A DNA stretch of 64,000 bases, from the NCBI RefSeq assembly GCF_006717075.1, contig NZ_VFQC01000001.1, positions 3,767,501 through 3,831,500 on the forward strand, given 5' to 3'. The DNA comes from Haloactinospora alba. Lineage in GTDB: Bacteria > Actinomycetota > Actinomycetes > Streptosporangiales > Streptosporangiaceae. How positions within the stretch are numbered: position 1 is the first letter of the stretch; each line of letters begins with the position of its first letter. The notes below the pieces were generated by a model. That model did not search any database. It was not told where the DNA came from and saw nothing but the letters and a program-made list of their open reading frames with translations. This document shows positions 7,635 to 15,150 of the stretch, piece by piece. The translations under genes and the position numbers were made by a program.

Positions 7635-7670
7635 GGGGCGGCCTGGTGCGCCAACACCAACGGCCGCCCC
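7635..7670 (+). terminator. Stem-loop after pra-like gene
   Basis: The arms GGGGCGGCC (7635-7643) and GGCCGCCCC (7662-7670) pair perfectly, with further pairing of TGGTG and CACCA inside. There is no T tract, as is usual in actinomycetes. It separates pra from the transfer and replication genes and may be a partial terminator. Confidence 0.65.
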
Positions 7671-7721
7671 TACCTCTCCCCGTTGCACTGCTCATACATG
7701 TAGAAGAGGTGTCTCTAGCTT

Positions 7722-8006
7722 ATGTCGCACTCTCAGGGTTCACACGCGCGTGAGATCTCGCGGTTCCTGGAGGAACTGCGATCGCGCTCTCAGCGTCCGG
7801 TCATGGCCCCACACCAGGACAACTCGGACCTGCTGGCCTGGAAGACCAACCTGTTGGAGCGCATCGCTGATGCCAGCGAGGACCCGCACACGCACGTGGT
7901 GGCGGCCTCGGCTCGGGCGGATCTGGCCGCCTACCGGGCGCGCAACGCGGCGCTACGGGCCGAGTACCAAGCCTGGCTGTTCGAGGTGCTGGGGGGTGAC
8001 TCGTGA
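7722..8006 (+). CDS. Small conserved AICE protein of unknown function
   Basis: This 94-aa acidic, helical protein has no motif I recognise. It begins M-S-H-S-Q-G-S-H-A and is rich in Ala, Arg and Glu, with heptad-like spacing near residues 60-90. The stop overlaps the start of traB by 1-4 bases, so it is translationally coupled to the translocase. Short proteins in this place are common in AICEs. A role as a TraB partner is a guess from position only. Confidence 0.7.
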   Translation: MSHSQGSHAREISRFLEELRSRSQRPVMAPHQDNSDLLAWKTNLLERIADASEDPHTHVVAASARADLAAYRARNAALRAEYQAWLFEVLGGDS

Positions 8007-9445
8007 TGCTGCGCGACCGCAGTGCCGGAAGTGCCCAAGTACAGCCCACCACCCCTCTTCCCGCGCACGGGGTACGGTTCACGACCCCGGTGGTGGAAAC
8101 GCCGGGCATCGTCATCGTGTCCCGGTGGGTCTATCGGCTCCTGCGCCTGGTGGTGCTCACCCCCGTCCGGTTCCCGATCGCAACCGCCCTGCTGAGTACC
8201 GGTGCCATGGTCGTTTCCGTCTGGGGCTGGATCCCGCTCGCTGCGGGGATACTTCTCGCTGGCGTGGGATTGGGGGTGTGGTGGTGGTACTGGCCCGCCG
8301 TGTTCCACCGCCTGGTCGTGCTGCGCAGCCTGGCGTGCTGGCGCTGGCTGTGGGTGTACCGGCGTCACTGGCAACCCGTGCTCGTGGTGGCCGGACTGGC
8401 CGAGTCGTATCAGGAACGCCACTACCTGCCCCGCATCAAAACCGTGTCCTGCACCGCCTGGGCGGACCGGGTGCGCATCACCCTGGTACAGGGCACCACT
8501 CCCAGAGACCTCGAAGACCGGGTGACCGAGCTCGCCCACGGGTTCCAAGCGCCCTCGTGCCGGGTCTACACGCGCGGGCCGCGCGACGTGGTGTTGGAGT
8601 TTCCCCGCCGCGACCTGTTGGCCAACCCCCTGCCGGCACGCCCCGTCCCGGATCAGGTCGACATGGCCGCTCTCGAGGTGGGCCTGTGTGAAGACGGGAC
8701 CCCGTGGGACCTGCGGCTGCACGGCACCCACGTACTCACGGTCGGAGTGACAGGTTCGGGCAAAGGCTCGGTGCTCTGGTCGGCCATCCGCGCCCTGCTG
8801 CCCGCCATTGGCGAGGGCACTGCCCAGGTGTGGGCGATCGATCCCAAACGCATGGAACTGTCCTACGGCCGGAGCCTGTTCGCCCGCTACGCCGACACCG
8901 CTGAGGCGGCCGTGGACGTGTTGGAGGCGGCCGTGTCCGAGATGCACGCCCGGGCGGATCGCTACGCCGGAATCCGGCGCAACCACACTCCCACGGTTGA
9001 GGACCCCTTCATCGTGATCATGGTCGATGAGGTCGCCTTCCTCACCGCCTACCACCCCGAGAAAGACATCCGCCGCCGGGCCGAGAACGCCATCGCCACC
9101 CTCACAAGCCAGGGGCGTGCGGTGGGGGTGTGCGTGCTGGCCGCACTCCAGGACCCGCGCAAAGAGGTCATGAACCTGCGCAACCTGTTTCCCGACAAGA
9201 TCGCCCTACGGCTGGACGAAGCGTCTCAGGTTGACATGGTGCTCGGCGATGACGCCCGCGAACGCGGCGCCAACGCCCATCTCATCGACCCCGATGTTCC
9301 CGGGGTGGCGTTCGTCCGCCTGGAGGGCTCCCCGCTACCGGTGCGTGTGCGGGCCGCCTTCGTCAATGATGACGACATCACGGCCATGGCGAACGAGTAC
9401 GGAACTCGTTCTCTGCAGCCGGTGGCGGATGTGGAGGTGGCCTGA
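8003..9445 (+). CDS. traB: TraB/TraSA-type FtsK-like DNA translocase
   Basis: This 480-aa protein has two hydrophobic segments near residues 55-100. A FtsK/SpoIIIE ATPase domain follows, with Walker A G-V-T-G-S-G-K-G-S at 248-256 and Walker B I-V-I-M-V-D-E at 337-343. In actinomycete elements a single hexameric membrane ATPase of this kind pumps double-stranded DNA between mycelia. GTG 8003 and ATG 8006 are both possible starts; both overlap the upstream stop. The last base of the stop is the first base of the rep start, so the genes are tightly coupled. The C-terminal winged helix used for clt recognition is expected in the last 70 residues but is not obvious. Confidence 0.9.
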   Translation: MMLRDRSAGSAQVQPTTPLPAHGVRFTTPVVETPGIVIVSRWVYRLLRLVVLTPVRFPIATALLSTGAMVVSVWGWIPLAAGILLAGVGLGVWWWYWPAVFHRLVVLRSLACWRWLWVYRRHWQPVLVVAGLAESYQERHYLPRIKTVSCTAWADRVRITLVQGTTPRDLEDRVTELAHGFQAPSCRVYTRGPRDVVLEFPRRDLLANPLPARPVPDQVDMAALEVGLCEDGTPWDLRLHGTHVLTVGVTGSGKGSVLWSAIRALLPAIGEGTAQVWAIDPKRMELSYGRSLFARYADTAEAAVDVLEAAVSEMHARADRYAGIRRNHTPTVEDPFIVIMVDEVAFLTAYHPEKDIRRRAENAIATLTSQGRAVGVCVLAALQDPRKEVMNLRNLFPDKIALRLDEASQVDMVLGDDARERGANAHLIDPDVPGVAFVRLEGSPLPVRVRAAFVNDDDITAMANEYGTRSLQPVADVEVA

Positions 9446-11151
9446 TGCCGACTCCGACCGGCAAAACCACACGGGCCGAGCGCCAAGCCCAACCCCTGGC
9501 CAAAGACGTCGCCGAACAGGTCGCCACCGACAACGGGGTGTGCATCCGTCCGGTCTCACTGCGGCGCACCAACCTGGACACCGGGGCCTCAGAGATCGTG
9601 GATGTGCCGTGCGGCTCCACGTTGGACAGCCAGTGCCCGGCCTGTGCGGCTCGTAAGCGTTCCCTGCGGCGCAGCCAGTGCGAAGAGGGCTGGCACCTGG
9701 ACGAGGAACCCACACCCACTCCGGATGATCCCTCGCAGGTGCAACGCTGGTGGGTCGAACACCGCGCTCGGGCCACGGCTCGCCGTGACGATCTCGCCGC
9801 GTCCCAAGCGACCACCTCTGACGAGCTGGCCGAGCTGGACGAGGCCATGACCGCCATGGATGAGGAGATCACCGCCACCGGCCTGCGCGGGTCGGTCTCA
9901 CGGGGTTCCTCCTCCTCGGGTGGTTCCTCCCCACGGCGTACACGCTCGACGAAACGCCGCAGCGACGTGCCCGACCTGCCCAAACGCCCCATGGCTCGCA
10001 GAACCGTGGGCCGTAGTTTCCAGGACAGCGCCACAGGCACGACGTTTCGCCCGTCCCTGTTCCTCACCCTGACCCTGGATTCCTACGGGCGGGTGCGCTC
10101 GGACGGCACCCCGGTGGATCCCGACACCTACGACTATCAACGCTGCGCGCGCGACACGCTTCACTTCTCCAAGCTCATCGACCGGTTCGTGCAGAACCTC
10201 CGTAGGGTGGCCGGGTTCGACGTGCAGTACTTCGCCACCGTGGAACCCCAGAAACGCCTCGCCCCGCACCTACACATGGCGATCCGGGGCACCCTGCCCC
10301 GGGCCGAACTGCGCCAGATCGCCGCGGCGACCTACCACCAAGTCTGGTGGCCCCACGCTGAACAGGTCGTCTACGACAACGATCACCTGCCCCTCTTCGA
10401 CGAGGACACCGGAAACTATGTCGATCCGGATACCGGGGAGGTGCTGGCCACTTGGGAACAGGCCCTGGACGTGCTGGACACGGATCCGGAGGCCGAACCC
10501 ATGCACGTGTGTCGGCTGGGTCCCCAAGTGGACGCCAAAGGCGTGGTGGCCGGCAGTGGTGATGCCAACCGGTGCGTGCGCTACCTGGCGAAATACCTGA
10601 CCAAGGACATCGCCGAGTGCCACCCGGTGACCACCGCCGCCCAACAGCGCCACGTGGACCGCTTCATGGACGCCTTGCGGTTCGAACCCTGCTCACCTCG
10701 GTGTGCGAACTGGTTGCGCTACGGCATCCAACCCCAGAACCCCACAGCGGGCATGCGCCCCGGCTTCTGCCGGTCCAAAGCCCACAAACGCCAACACCTG
10801 GGCTATGCCGGACGTCGGGTGCTGGTCTCGCGCAAATGGTCGAACAAGACCCTGGCCGACCACAAAGCCGACCGGCTGACCTGGGTGCTGCAAACCCTCG
10901 GTGTGGATCCCACCAACCCCGACCCCGACGACGGCACCGGCTCCGAGACGACCTCGCACCCGGGTGCTCCGGTTCTCTCGGCAACCGCCACCAACGAACG
11001 CTGCGTGTGGGAACTCGCCAAACCCACCGATCCGGACGTGGCCCCTCGCGAGCACCGATTACTCCGGGCCGTGGGCGAGCGGCTCAACCGCCGCGCCCAC
11101 CTGGACACCGTTCGGCAACACCACCATTCGGCAACTGGAAAGGCAGCGTGA
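9445..11151 (+). CDS. repSA: RepSA-type rolling-circle replication initiator
   Basis: This 568-aa protein has the HUH motif A-P-H-L-H-M-A near residue 275 and the R-C-V-R-Y-L-A-K-Y-L-T-K block near 375-386. The latter supplies the nicking tyrosine in pSAM2-type Rep proteins. A C-P-A-C pair near residue 70 and C-S-P-R-C near 415 may bind zinc. A Ser/Arg-rich linker at about 150-175 separates N-terminal and catalytic parts. Its ATG shares one base with the traB stop, and its stop overlaps ATG of xis. It should nick the element's double-strand origin after excision. Confidence 0.88.
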   Translation: MPTPTGKTTRAERQAQPLAKDVAEQVATDNGVCIRPVSLRRTNLDTGASEIVDVPCGSTLDSQCPACAARKRSLRRSQCEEGWHLDEEPTPTPDDPSQVQRWWVEHRARATARRDDLAASQATTSDELAELDEAMTAMDEEITATGLRGSVSRGSSSSGGSSPRRTRSTKRRSDVPDLPKRPMARRTVGRSFQDSATGTTFRPSLFLTLTLDSYGRVRSDGTPVDPDTYDYQRCARDTLHFSKLIDRFVQNLRRVAGFDVQYFATVEPQKRLAPHLHMAIRGTLPRAELRQIAAATYHQVWWPHAEQVVYDNDHLPLFDEDTGNYVDPDTGEVLATWEQALDVLDTDPEAEPMHVCRLGPQVDAKGVVAGSGDANRCVRYLAKYLTKDIAECHPVTTAAQQRHVDRFMDALRFEPCSPRCANWLRYGIQPQNPTAGMRPGFCRSKAHKRQHLGYAGRRVLVSRKWSNKTLADHKADRLTWVLQTLGVDPTNPDPDDGTGSETTSHPGAPVLSATATNERCVWELAKPTDPDVAPREHRLLRAVGERLNRRAHLDTVRQHHHSATGKAA

Positions 11152-11375
11152 TGGCGAAGACGAATACGCGTGTTACGGGTCGGCTGCTGACGGTCGCGGA
11201 AGCGGCTGAACGGCTCAACACTAGCCAGCGGTATCCGCGTCGGCTGATCGAGGAGCGCCGGATCACCTTCGTCCGGATCGGTCGGCACGTTCGGATTCCG
11301 GAATCCGCGCTGGACGAGTTCATCGCCACTGGCGTTGTCGAACCGCTCCGTCTGGACATGGGAAGGGTTGCCTGA
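11151..11375 (+). CDS. xis: Excisionase (Xis), MerR-type HTH
   Basis: This 74-aa protein has a winged-helix motif T-V-A-E-A-A-E-R-L-N-T-S followed by R-I-G-R-H-V-R-I-P-E-S-A-L-D-E-F, the standard excisionase fold. The recognition helix S-Q-R-Y-P-R-R-L-I is typical of AICE Xis proteins. Start and stop overlap repSA and int by one base each. Xis would direct the integrase toward excision, probably by binding near the 18-bp repeats. Confidence 0.9.
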   Translation: MAKTNTRVTGRLLTVAEAAERLNTSQRYPRRLIEERRITFVRIGRHVRIPESALDEFIATGVVEPLRLDMGRVA

Positions 11376-12538
11376 TGGTGAAGAAGCGTCGTTTCGGCAG
11401 GGTTCGCAAGCTTCCCTCGGGGCGGTATCAGGCGCGTTACCAGGGTCCGGACAGAGTCGACCGCCCGGCGCCGTTCACGTTCGCCACGAAGAAAGAGGCG
11501 GACCGGTGGCTGACCTTGAAGGAAGCCGAGATCAACCGTGACGGTTGGTGGGATCCCAATGCCGGTGATGTGCGGTTTCGGGACTATGCCGCAGAGTGGA
11601 TGACTACTCGCGAGCTGACGCCCAAGACGGAACAGACGTATGAGGGCCTGCTCCGGCTGCACTTGAATCCCACCTTCGGTGATATGAAACTGAAGGACAT
11701 TCAAGAGGCGGACATCCGGAAGTGGCGTGCAACACGGCGCAAGGCAAAGAGGGGAAAAGGGCAGGTTCCTAAGGCATATCGGCTGCTTCGCGCCATCCTG
11801 AACACGGCCGTACGTGACAGGCTGATCCGCGAAAACCCGTGCCAGATCGAGGGGGCGGGCCAGGAGAACAGCGAGGAACGGCCCGTGTTGTCCGTCTCTG
11901 AGGTGTTCAAACTGGCTGACGCCATTAAGCCCCGATACCGTGCGCTCGTCCTGCTCGCGACGTTCGGCAGCCTTCGGTGGGGCGAGCTGGCCGGGCTACG
12001 TCGGCGTCATCTCGATGTCGACAAGGGGACCGTGACCGTTCGCGAGACCGTGCACGACGTCGGCGAACTGGTTAAGGGAACGCCCAAGTCCCGGGCGGGA
12101 TATCGGACGGTGCAACTGCCCGACCTGATCAAGGATGACCTATGGCGACACCTGAACGAGTTCGCCGCTCCGGGGCCGTCCGGGCTCGTGTTCGTTGGGG
12201 TAAAAGGGAACCAGCTCCGGCGAAGCAATTTCTCGAAGTACTGGGCCGAGGCGTGTGCGGCGGTGGGGCTGGAAGGCATCCATCTGCACGACCTTCGGCA
12301 CACGGGCAACACCTACGCTGCTGAAGCCGGGGCGTCGCTGCGCGAACTCATGACCAGGATGGGCCATTCCAGTACCCGGGCAGCACTCGTCTACCTGCAC
12401 GCACGGGACGACCGTGCTCGAGAGCTGGCCGACCGGTTGGGGAAGCGTGCCGCTGAGGAGCTGAAGAAGGCGGACGATGACCAGGACGAGAACACTGGAG
12501 ACGACGACCCTCCGCCCATCGTCGGTCCCCCGGTCTGA
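11375..12538 (+). CDS. int: Tyrosine-family integrase
   Basis: This 387-aa site-specific recombinase has an N-terminal SAM-like/AP2-like DNA-binding part (about 1-165) and a catalytic domain with R-W-G-E-L (first Arg near 201), H-D-L-R-H-T-G (near 304-310), G-H-S-S (near 330) and the nucleophile in V-Y-L-H (near 339). All catalytic residues are present. It ends 98 bases before the right att core, the normal position for an integrase that recombines at the 3' end of a tRNA gene. It shares its first base with the xis stop. Confidence 0.93.
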   Translation: MVKKRRFGRVRKLPSGRYQARYQGPDRVDRPAPFTFATKKEADRWLTLKEAEINRDGWWDPNAGDVRFRDYAAEWMTTRELTPKTEQTYEGLLRLHLNPTFGDMKLKDIQEADIRKWRATRRKAKRGKGQVPKAYRLLRAILNTAVRDRLIRENPCQIEGAGQENSEERPVLSVSEVFKLADAIKPRYRALVLLATFGSLRWGELAGLRRRHLDVDKGTVTVRETVHDVGELVKGTPKSRAGYRTVQLPDLIKDDLWRHLNEFAAPGPSGLVFVGVKGNQLRRSNFSKYWAEACAAVGLEGIHLHDLRHTGNTYAAEAGASLRELMTRMGHSSTRAALVYLHARDDRARELADRLGKRAAEELKKADDDQDENTGDDDPPPIVGPPV

Positions 12539-12542
12539 GCAT

Positions 12543-12560
12543 CGGGCACGTAGCGGGCAC
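12543..12560. repeat. 18-bp direct repeat, right arm site
   Basis: This is identical, and in the same orientation, to 3493-3510. It lies directly after the int stop. In the excised circle the two copies would flank the att core at 76 and 102 bases. Confidence 0.7.
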
Positions 12561-12589
12561 GCGGACCGCTGACGGGAATGCACAGAAAA

Positions 12590-12630
12590 AGGACCAGGCT
12601 CTGGATTCTTCCGGATGACCTGGTCCTTCG
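12590..12630. terminator. Element-borne copy of the tRNA-Gly terminator
   Basis: AAGGACCAGG and CCTGGTCCTT form the arms. The whole stem-loop matches 3297-3340 at most positions but has compensating changes in the stem. The element therefore brings its own terminator as well as the tRNA 3' end, so the tRNA stays functional after insertion. Confidence 0.75.
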
Positions 12631-12634
12631 TACC

Positions 12635-12708
12635 TGGAGCGGATGACGGGGATCGAACCCGCGTTATCAGCTTGGGAAGCTGAAGTTCTGCCATTGAACT
12701 ACATCCGC
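12635..12708 (-). tRNA. tRNA-Gly(CCC)
   Basis: The minus strand folds into a complete cloverleaf: acceptor GCGGATG/CATCCGC, D stem GTTC/GAAC, anticodon stem TCAGC/GCTGA with loop TTCCCAA (anticodon CCC), and T arm with TTCGATC. The discriminator is T and CCA is encoded. The 3' 40 or so bases are identical to the left att fragment, so this gene is the integration target, restored by the element. It lies upstream of and divergent from dcd. Confidence 0.95.
12637..12679. repeat. att repeat, right (inside tRNA-Gly)
   Basis: This is the 43-bp exact match to 3348-3390, covering the tRNA from the anticodon loop to the discriminator and part of the CCA end. Crossover must fall inside this core. Confidence 0.93.
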
Positions 12709-12823
12709 GTGATGGCCCCGCTTGGCGGCTGCCAACGGGTCCTACTGTACCTGAACCGCGCCGGGAAGCGGTAACGCGGCCGGACGACCGGCACAGGGGT
12801 CGCCAGCGGGTAGTTTCTGGGAC

Positions 12824-13399
12824 GTGCTGCTCTCCGATCGCGATATCAGGTCCGAAGTCGAGACCGGGCGGGTGCGGATCGACCCCTACGACCCGGAGCT
12901 CCTGCAACCCTCGAGTGTCGACATCCGGTTGGACCGCTACTTCCGGGTGTTCGAGAACCACAAGTACCCCCACATCGACCCGTCGGTGGAACAGCCCGAC
13001 CTGACACGGCTCATCGAGGGGGACGAGGAGGAGCCGTTCATCCTGCACCCCGGGGAGTTCGTGCTGGCCTCCACCTACGAGGTCGTCACCCTGCCGGACG
13101 ACATCGCCAGCAGGCTCGAGGGCAAGAGCTCGCTGGGCCGGCTGGGGCTGCTCACCCACTCCACGGCCGGGTTCATCGACCCCGGCTTCTCGGGCCACGT
13201 CACGCTGGAGCTGTCCAACGTCGCCACCCTGCCGATGATGCTGTACCCGGGGATGAAGATCGGGCAGCTGTGCATGTTCCGGCTCACCTCGCCCGCGGAG
13301 GAGCCCTACGGGTCCGCGCGGTACGGGTCGCGGTACCAGAACCAGCGCGGCCCCACACCGTCGCGCTCCTACCTGAACTTCTCCCGCACCCGGCTGTGA
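12824..13399 (+). CDS. dcd: dCTP deaminase (probably bifunctional, dUMP-forming)
   Basis: This 191-aa protein contains [10 protein letters not shown] (phosphate-binding and catalytic Arg/Ser) and [12 protein letters not shown] with the catalytic Glu shortly after. That is the hallmark of Dcd and of the actinobacterial Dcd-Dut enzymes, which convert dCTP to dUMP directly. It starts at GTG 12824. It stands next to tRNA-Gly, a neighbourhood also known in other actinomycetes. A typical trimeric cytosolic enzyme for thymidylate supply. Confidence 0.95.
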   Translation: MLLSDRDIRSEVETGRVRIDPYDPELLQPSSVDIRLDRYFRVFENHKYPHIDPSVEQPDLTRLIEGDEEEPFILHPGEFVLASTYEVVTLPDDIASRLEGKSSLGRLGLLTHSTAGFIDPGFSGHVTLELSNVATLPMMLYPGMKIGQLCMFRLTSPAEEPYGSARYGSRYQNQRGPTPSRSYLNFSRTRL

Positions 13400-13430
13400 C
13401 CGCCGGCCGGACCGTCACCGGCGCGCCGCC

Positions 13431-14027
13431 TCACCCGAGGTAGGGACTGTACCCCCGGTTGACCGGCCGCTGTTCGCCGCGTTTGGGCAGCAGGTAGGCG
13501 GCCAGCAGCCCGCCGAGGAAACCGAACAGGTGGGCCTGCCAGGAGATGCCCTGCTGCTGCGGCAGCACACCCCAGATCATCGTCCCGTAGAAGATGACCA
13601 CGCAGATCATGATGACGATGTCGACCGTCTTGCGTTCGACGAGGCCGCGCATCACGGTGTAGCCGAAGTAGCCGAACACGAGGCCGCTGGAGCCGACCGT
13701 GAGCGTGTCCGGGGTGGAGAACAGCCACACTCCCGCCCCGCTGACGAGCGCCACGATGGCCGTGGTCCAGAGGAACCGGCTGAGGCCGCTGAACGCGACG
13801 AGGGCCCCCAGCACCAGGAACGGCACCGTGTTGCTGATCAGGTGCGCGAAACTGCCGTGCATGAACGGGGCGGTGAGGATCGTCCACGGCGCGTCCAGCT
13901 CCCAGGCGTGCATCCCGAACGTCCGGTCGAGCGCGCCGCCGAGCATGGTGTCGAACAGCTCGAACGCCCACATCGCGACGGTCATCGCCGCGACGGTGAT
14001 GATGGCGACTATCCGTGAGTGCGTCAC
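13431..14027 (-). CDS. Rhomboid-family intramembrane serine protease
   Basis: This 198-aa integral membrane protein has six hydrophobic segments. The catalytic serine is in V-G-S-S-G-L-V-F-G and the histidine in Q-A-H-L-F-G-F-L-G-G. H-L-I-S-N between the first two segments corresponds to the conserved H-x-x-x-N block. I chose GTG 14027 because a GGGAG lies 2-6 bases upstream and upstream sequence is not membrane-like. A consensus Crp-type palindrome lies 144 bases upstream. Substrates are unknown. Confidence 0.88.
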   Translation of the reverse strand: MTHSRIVAIITVAAMTVAMWAFELFDTMLGGALDRTFGMHAWELDAPWTILTAPFMHGSFAHLISNTVPFLVLGALVAFSGLSRFLWTTAIVALVSGAGVWLFSTPDTLTVGSSGLVFGYFGYTVMRGLVERKTVDIVIMICVVIFYGTMIWGVLPQQQGISWQAHLFGFLGGLLAAYLLPKRGEQRPVNRGYSPYLG

Positions 14028-14170
14028 GCTCCCGACTGTAGGCGACCACCCGCCGCTACGGCAGGGGGTCGCGGGGTGGTGTTGACCGCTCCGCCGGGCT
14101 GGCGCGGCACACGCGCCACGGCGGCCCCCGGCCGCGGCCGGGAGTCCGCGGCGAACCCCCGACCACCAGG

Positions 14171-14186
14171 TGTGATGTGAATCACA
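14171..14186. promoter_or_regulatory. Consensus Crp/cAMP-receptor-type palindrome
   Basis: TGTGATGTGAATCACA has perfect TGTGA and TCACA half sites with a 6-base spacer. Both E. coli CRP and actinobacterial Crp proteins recognise this form. It lies in the gap between the rhomboid gene (which would read away from it to the left) and the 3' end of the next minus-strand gene. The rhomboid gene is the only likely target. Confidence 0.6.
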
Positions 14187-14209
14187 TGCCGTGTTCCCGG
14201 CGGGTGGGG

Positions 14210-14698
14210 CTACCGCGCGCTCGTTCCCGACGTCAGGGAACGGTCCCGGGGCGGCACCCCGGCACTGGCCATGAACGCCTCGACCTTCGCCGAGGACCGC
14301 ACCCCGGTGAGGGGGAGGTACGGGCGGGTGGCGCGGCGGCCTTCGACCGAGGGGAACGTGTAGGGCTGGCCGACCGGGTCGCACAGTCCCAGGGAACGGG
14401 CCCGCCCGGCGAGGACGTAGTAGGAACCGAGCCGGGAGCACGGGACCCGCACGATGTAGCGGCCGCGCCGGTAGCGGAACTCGCCGTCGGAGACCTCCAG
14501 CACCGGCACCGCGATACGCGCCCCGTGCCAGAGCAGCGCCGCGCCGGCGAGGACACACGCGATTCCCGCCCCCACGACCGCCCAGGAGGTGGGAGCGGCC
14601 ACGACGGCGCCGAGGCCGGCCAGGCAGCCGGCGGCCCCGGCGGCCAGCTCCCCGTACTTGCGGCTCATGGGACACACCAGGCGAACCGGTTCGGACAC
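14210..14698 (-). CDS. Membrane protein with PH-like domain
   Basis: This 162-aa protein has two closely spaced hydrophobic helices (about residues 20-60). A beta-rich region with alternating charged and hydrophobic residues follows, resembling a bacterial PH-like domain; this is a weak fold guess. GTG 14698 is preferred because AAAGAGG lies 8 bases upstream; ATG 14668 is the alternative and would shorten it by 10 residues. No catalytic motif is seen. Function unknown. Confidence 0.7.
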   Translation of the reverse strand: MSEPVRLVCPMSRKYGELAAGAAGCLAGLGAVVAAPTSWAVVGAGIACVLAGAALLWHGARIAVPVLEVSDGEFRYRRGRYIVRVPCSRLGSYYVLAGRARSLGLCDPVGQPYTFPSVEGRRATRPYLPLTGVRSSAKVEAFMASAGVPPRDRSLTSGTSAR

Positions 14699-14981
14699 GG
14701 GTATGCCTCTTTCCGTGTTTGGCGGGGATGGTTTGGGCCTGTTCGACGGACGCGCGCGCGACACTCGGCGCCGCGCCGGCGGTGTTCCCGTGGGTCGGCA
14801 GAGGGGTCGCTCTGCCTCCCTCCTCGGCCTGCCGACACGGCCGCAACGCCGCGCCGCTCGTGACGAACAGTGTCCGCCGGAACAGGCTCTGACGCCGATG
14901 GAACCATATCGAGTGCGGCCACAGTGCGGAAATCCACACGTTGGGGTGTTGTCGCCACAGGTCCGGCGCCTGGCGCTTTCC
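14699..14981. other. Gene-free stretch left of the insertion sequence
   Basis: No supported gene or RNA is seen here. The last 20 or so bases (about 14962-14981) would be the sequence transcribed as guide by the neighbouring TnpB reRNA if the element ends at GTCAAC. Short Ser/Arg-rich frames are not credible. Confidence 0.5.
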
Positions 14982-15150
14982 GTTGACGTGCTCCCCGCCG
15001 TGAACGGCGGGGATTCCGACGCGGCTACGCCGCGCTGGCGGTGTTCCCTCGCGGGATCCCGCTGCTTCCTGCTTCCACGCCAACCGCCCGCGTAGCAGGT
15101 CTTATGTCGGCTCCACAGGCGTTTAACCTCTCCACCCGTCCGGCGGCGAG
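14982..15150 (-). ncRNA. Predicted TnpB reRNA (omega RNA) scaffold
   Basis: TnpB nucleases use an RNA made from the 3' end of tnpB and the element's right end, with the guide lying just outside. Here the minus strand from inside the tnpB 3' end passes a strong hairpin (arms TCCCCGCCGT and ACGGCGGGGA, 14992-15013) and then reaches GTCAAC at the likely boundary. The 5' limit is unknown; 15150 is a nominal value. This is inference from the family. Confidence 0.45.

Larger units (their letters stand above)
3348..12679 (+). mobile_element. AICE (pSAM2-type integrative element) in tRNA-Gly(CCC)
   Basis: A 43-bp exact direct repeat marks both ends (3348-3390 and 12637-12679). The right copy is the 3' half of an intact tRNA-Gly and the left copy a displaced tRNA fragment. 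Between them are, in order, an XRE regulator, a regulatory module, pra-like, traB, repSA-like, xis and int, the standard AICE set. The last four genes overlap by 1-4 bases or share a start/stop base. AICEs excise, replicate by rolling circle, and move double-stranded DNA through a TraB hexamer. All expected core genes look intact, so the element may still be active. At about 9.3 kb it is small, and no spd spread genes are recognised. Confidence 0.93.
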
